6,238 bases of DNA. It comes from Anaerolineaceae bacterium. Its GTDB lineage: Bacteria; Chloroflexota; Anaerolineae; Anaerolineales; Anaerolineaceae. A model generated the notes under the pieces. It did no database searches. It was not told the DNA's origin and saw nothing but the letters and a program-made list of their open reading frames with translations. Location of the stretch: contig PMIV01000163.1 in NCBI GenBank assembly GCA_003158355.1, positions 4,044-10,281 of the forward strand, in the 5' to 3' direction. Position 1 is the stretch's first letter; every line of letters begins with the position of its first letter. Positions 5,769-6,238 of this stretch are shown piece by piece. A program made the translations under genes and the position numbers.

Positions 5769-5837
5769 CGCGTGAGCAAAATTAATCACTGCTTTTCCAA
5801 AATCGTTTTATCCGGTGGTAAACTTAATCCCCTTGCC

Positions 5838-6238
5838 ATGACAGAAAATACTGCTGAATTTACCCTCCCTTTGCAATATCAATCCGACAGGCGCTCCCCG
5901 GCCCGTTGGGTCATTTCGCATACCCTGCGCCAGTGGCCGTTATTTTTAGCGGCCTCCTTGGGCGCGTTTGGCAATGCTGCCCTCATGGCCGTGACCCAGG
6001 TGAGCGTAGGCAACGCCTTCAATGTCGTCTCCGCGGCTCACCCCGACCTGAAAGCTCTGCTCAATATTGCTCTGCTCATTGCGGCGGTGAATATCGGCCG
6101 CGGCTTGCTCCAGTTCGTGCGCAATTTTGGCTTCGAGTTGGTGGCACAGCGCGTGGAAAAGAACGTGCGCCAGGAGATCTACATTAACCTGCTGGGCAAG
6201 AGCATGACCTTCCATAAATTACAGCCGGTGGGCGATAC
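5838..6238 (+). CDS. ABC exporter (type IV/MsbA-like) transmembrane domain, N-terminal part
   Basis: The frame is open to the window end, giving 133 residues of a larger protein. After a polar N-terminus come two hydrophobic segments, about residues 33-63 (WPLFLAASLGAFGNAALM...) and 73-95 (ALLNIALLIAAVNIGRGLL...). Then follows 'VAQRVEKNVRQEIYINLLGKSMTFH' (102-126) and 'QPVGD' (129-133), the first intracellular coupling region of exporters with fused membrane and ATPase domains. The Walker motifs lie beyond the window, so substrate and direction are inferred from the domain type. ATG 5838 is chosen because the same frame upstream would read through the 24-bp repeat from an ATG at 5733. No good ribosome-binding site precedes 5838, so the start is less certain than the gene. 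Composition returns to GC-rich, unlike the toxin-antitoxin operon. Confidence 0.8.
   Translation, partial: MTENTAEFTLPLQYQSDRRSPARWVISHTLRQWPLFLAASLGAFGNAALMAVTQVSVGNAFNVVSAAHPDLKALLNIALLIAAVNIGRGLLQFVRNFGFELVAQRVEKNVRQEIYINLLGKSMTFHKLQPVGD

Larger units (their letters stand above)
5273..5837. other. Long intergenic region with repeats, no supported gene
   Basis: No open frame here looks protein-like on either strand, and I see no tRNA or rRNA. Composition alternates between AT-rich stretches (5281-5340, 5560-5640) and GC-rich ones (5395-5470). It contains an exact 24-bp direct repeat (5387-5410 and 5745-5768), a GC-rich inverted repeat GGGCCG (5430-5435) / CGGCCC (5462-5467) followed by an A-run, and degenerate repeats at 5638-5740. 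A TATAAT at 5567-5572 has no well-spaced -35, so I do not call a promoter. The region probably marks the right boundary of the acquired segment. Confidence 0.55.

Noticed and set aside
5733..5837. Upstream in-frame extension of the ABC exporter from ATG 5733
   Set aside because: The extension would translate the 24-bp intergenic repeat, and the added residues do not resemble the exporter N-terminus.

Overview
The window is a bacterial chromosome segment that looks like two different kinds of DNA joined together. Metabolic genes lie at the left edge (two glycosidases) and the right edge (the start of an ABC exporter). The middle holds two defence or conflict modules: a DNA methyltransferase-nuclease fusion and a toxin-antitoxin pair. 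Gene style suggests a Chloroflexota bacterium of the Anaerolineae type: a compact stand-alone GH15 enzyme beside a GH66-like enzyme, a 'GKSMTFH..QPVGD' ABC exporter, and GC-rich 'TCCGCGTCATCCGCG' intergenic repeats. This assignment is an impression from remembered families and was not tested.

Layout. Positions 2-451 are the C-terminal end of a GH66 (dextranase-like) protein. After 30 bp comes a GH15 glucodextranase/glucoamylase-like catalytic protein (482-1627). The two probably form one operon that breaks down alpha-glucans or isomalto-oligosaccharides. Positions 1628-1962 are non-coding and carry a perfect 22-bp palindrome between two copies of a 21-bp direct repeat. The second copy ends just before the ribosome-binding site of the next gene. 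Positions 1963-3633 encode a 556-residue beta-class DNA methyltransferase with an Mrr-like nuclease domain at its C-terminus. The middle of this gene (about 2365-2900), where the target-recognition domain lies, is AT-rich (27-38% GC in sampled 60-base blocks), while both ends are 63-68% GC. This looks like a swapped specificity cassette.

Positions 3735-5272 form a complete AT-rich toxin-antitoxin operon. It has a strong promoter embedded in a 10-bp inverted repeat (a likely operator), a 23-codon leader ORF, an MqsR-like toxin starting at TTG, an antitoxin that joins an MqsA-type zinc finger and HTH to a Panacea (SocA/DUF4065-like) domain, and a rho-independent terminator. Positions 5273-5837 hold no gene I can support, but contain an exact 24-bp direct repeat and some degenerate repeats. 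From 5838 to the window end is the first transmembrane part of an ABC exporter.

The most notable observations are the compositional island in the methyltransferase, the MqsA-Panacea chimera with its visible operator, and the overlapping leader ORF in front of the toxin.
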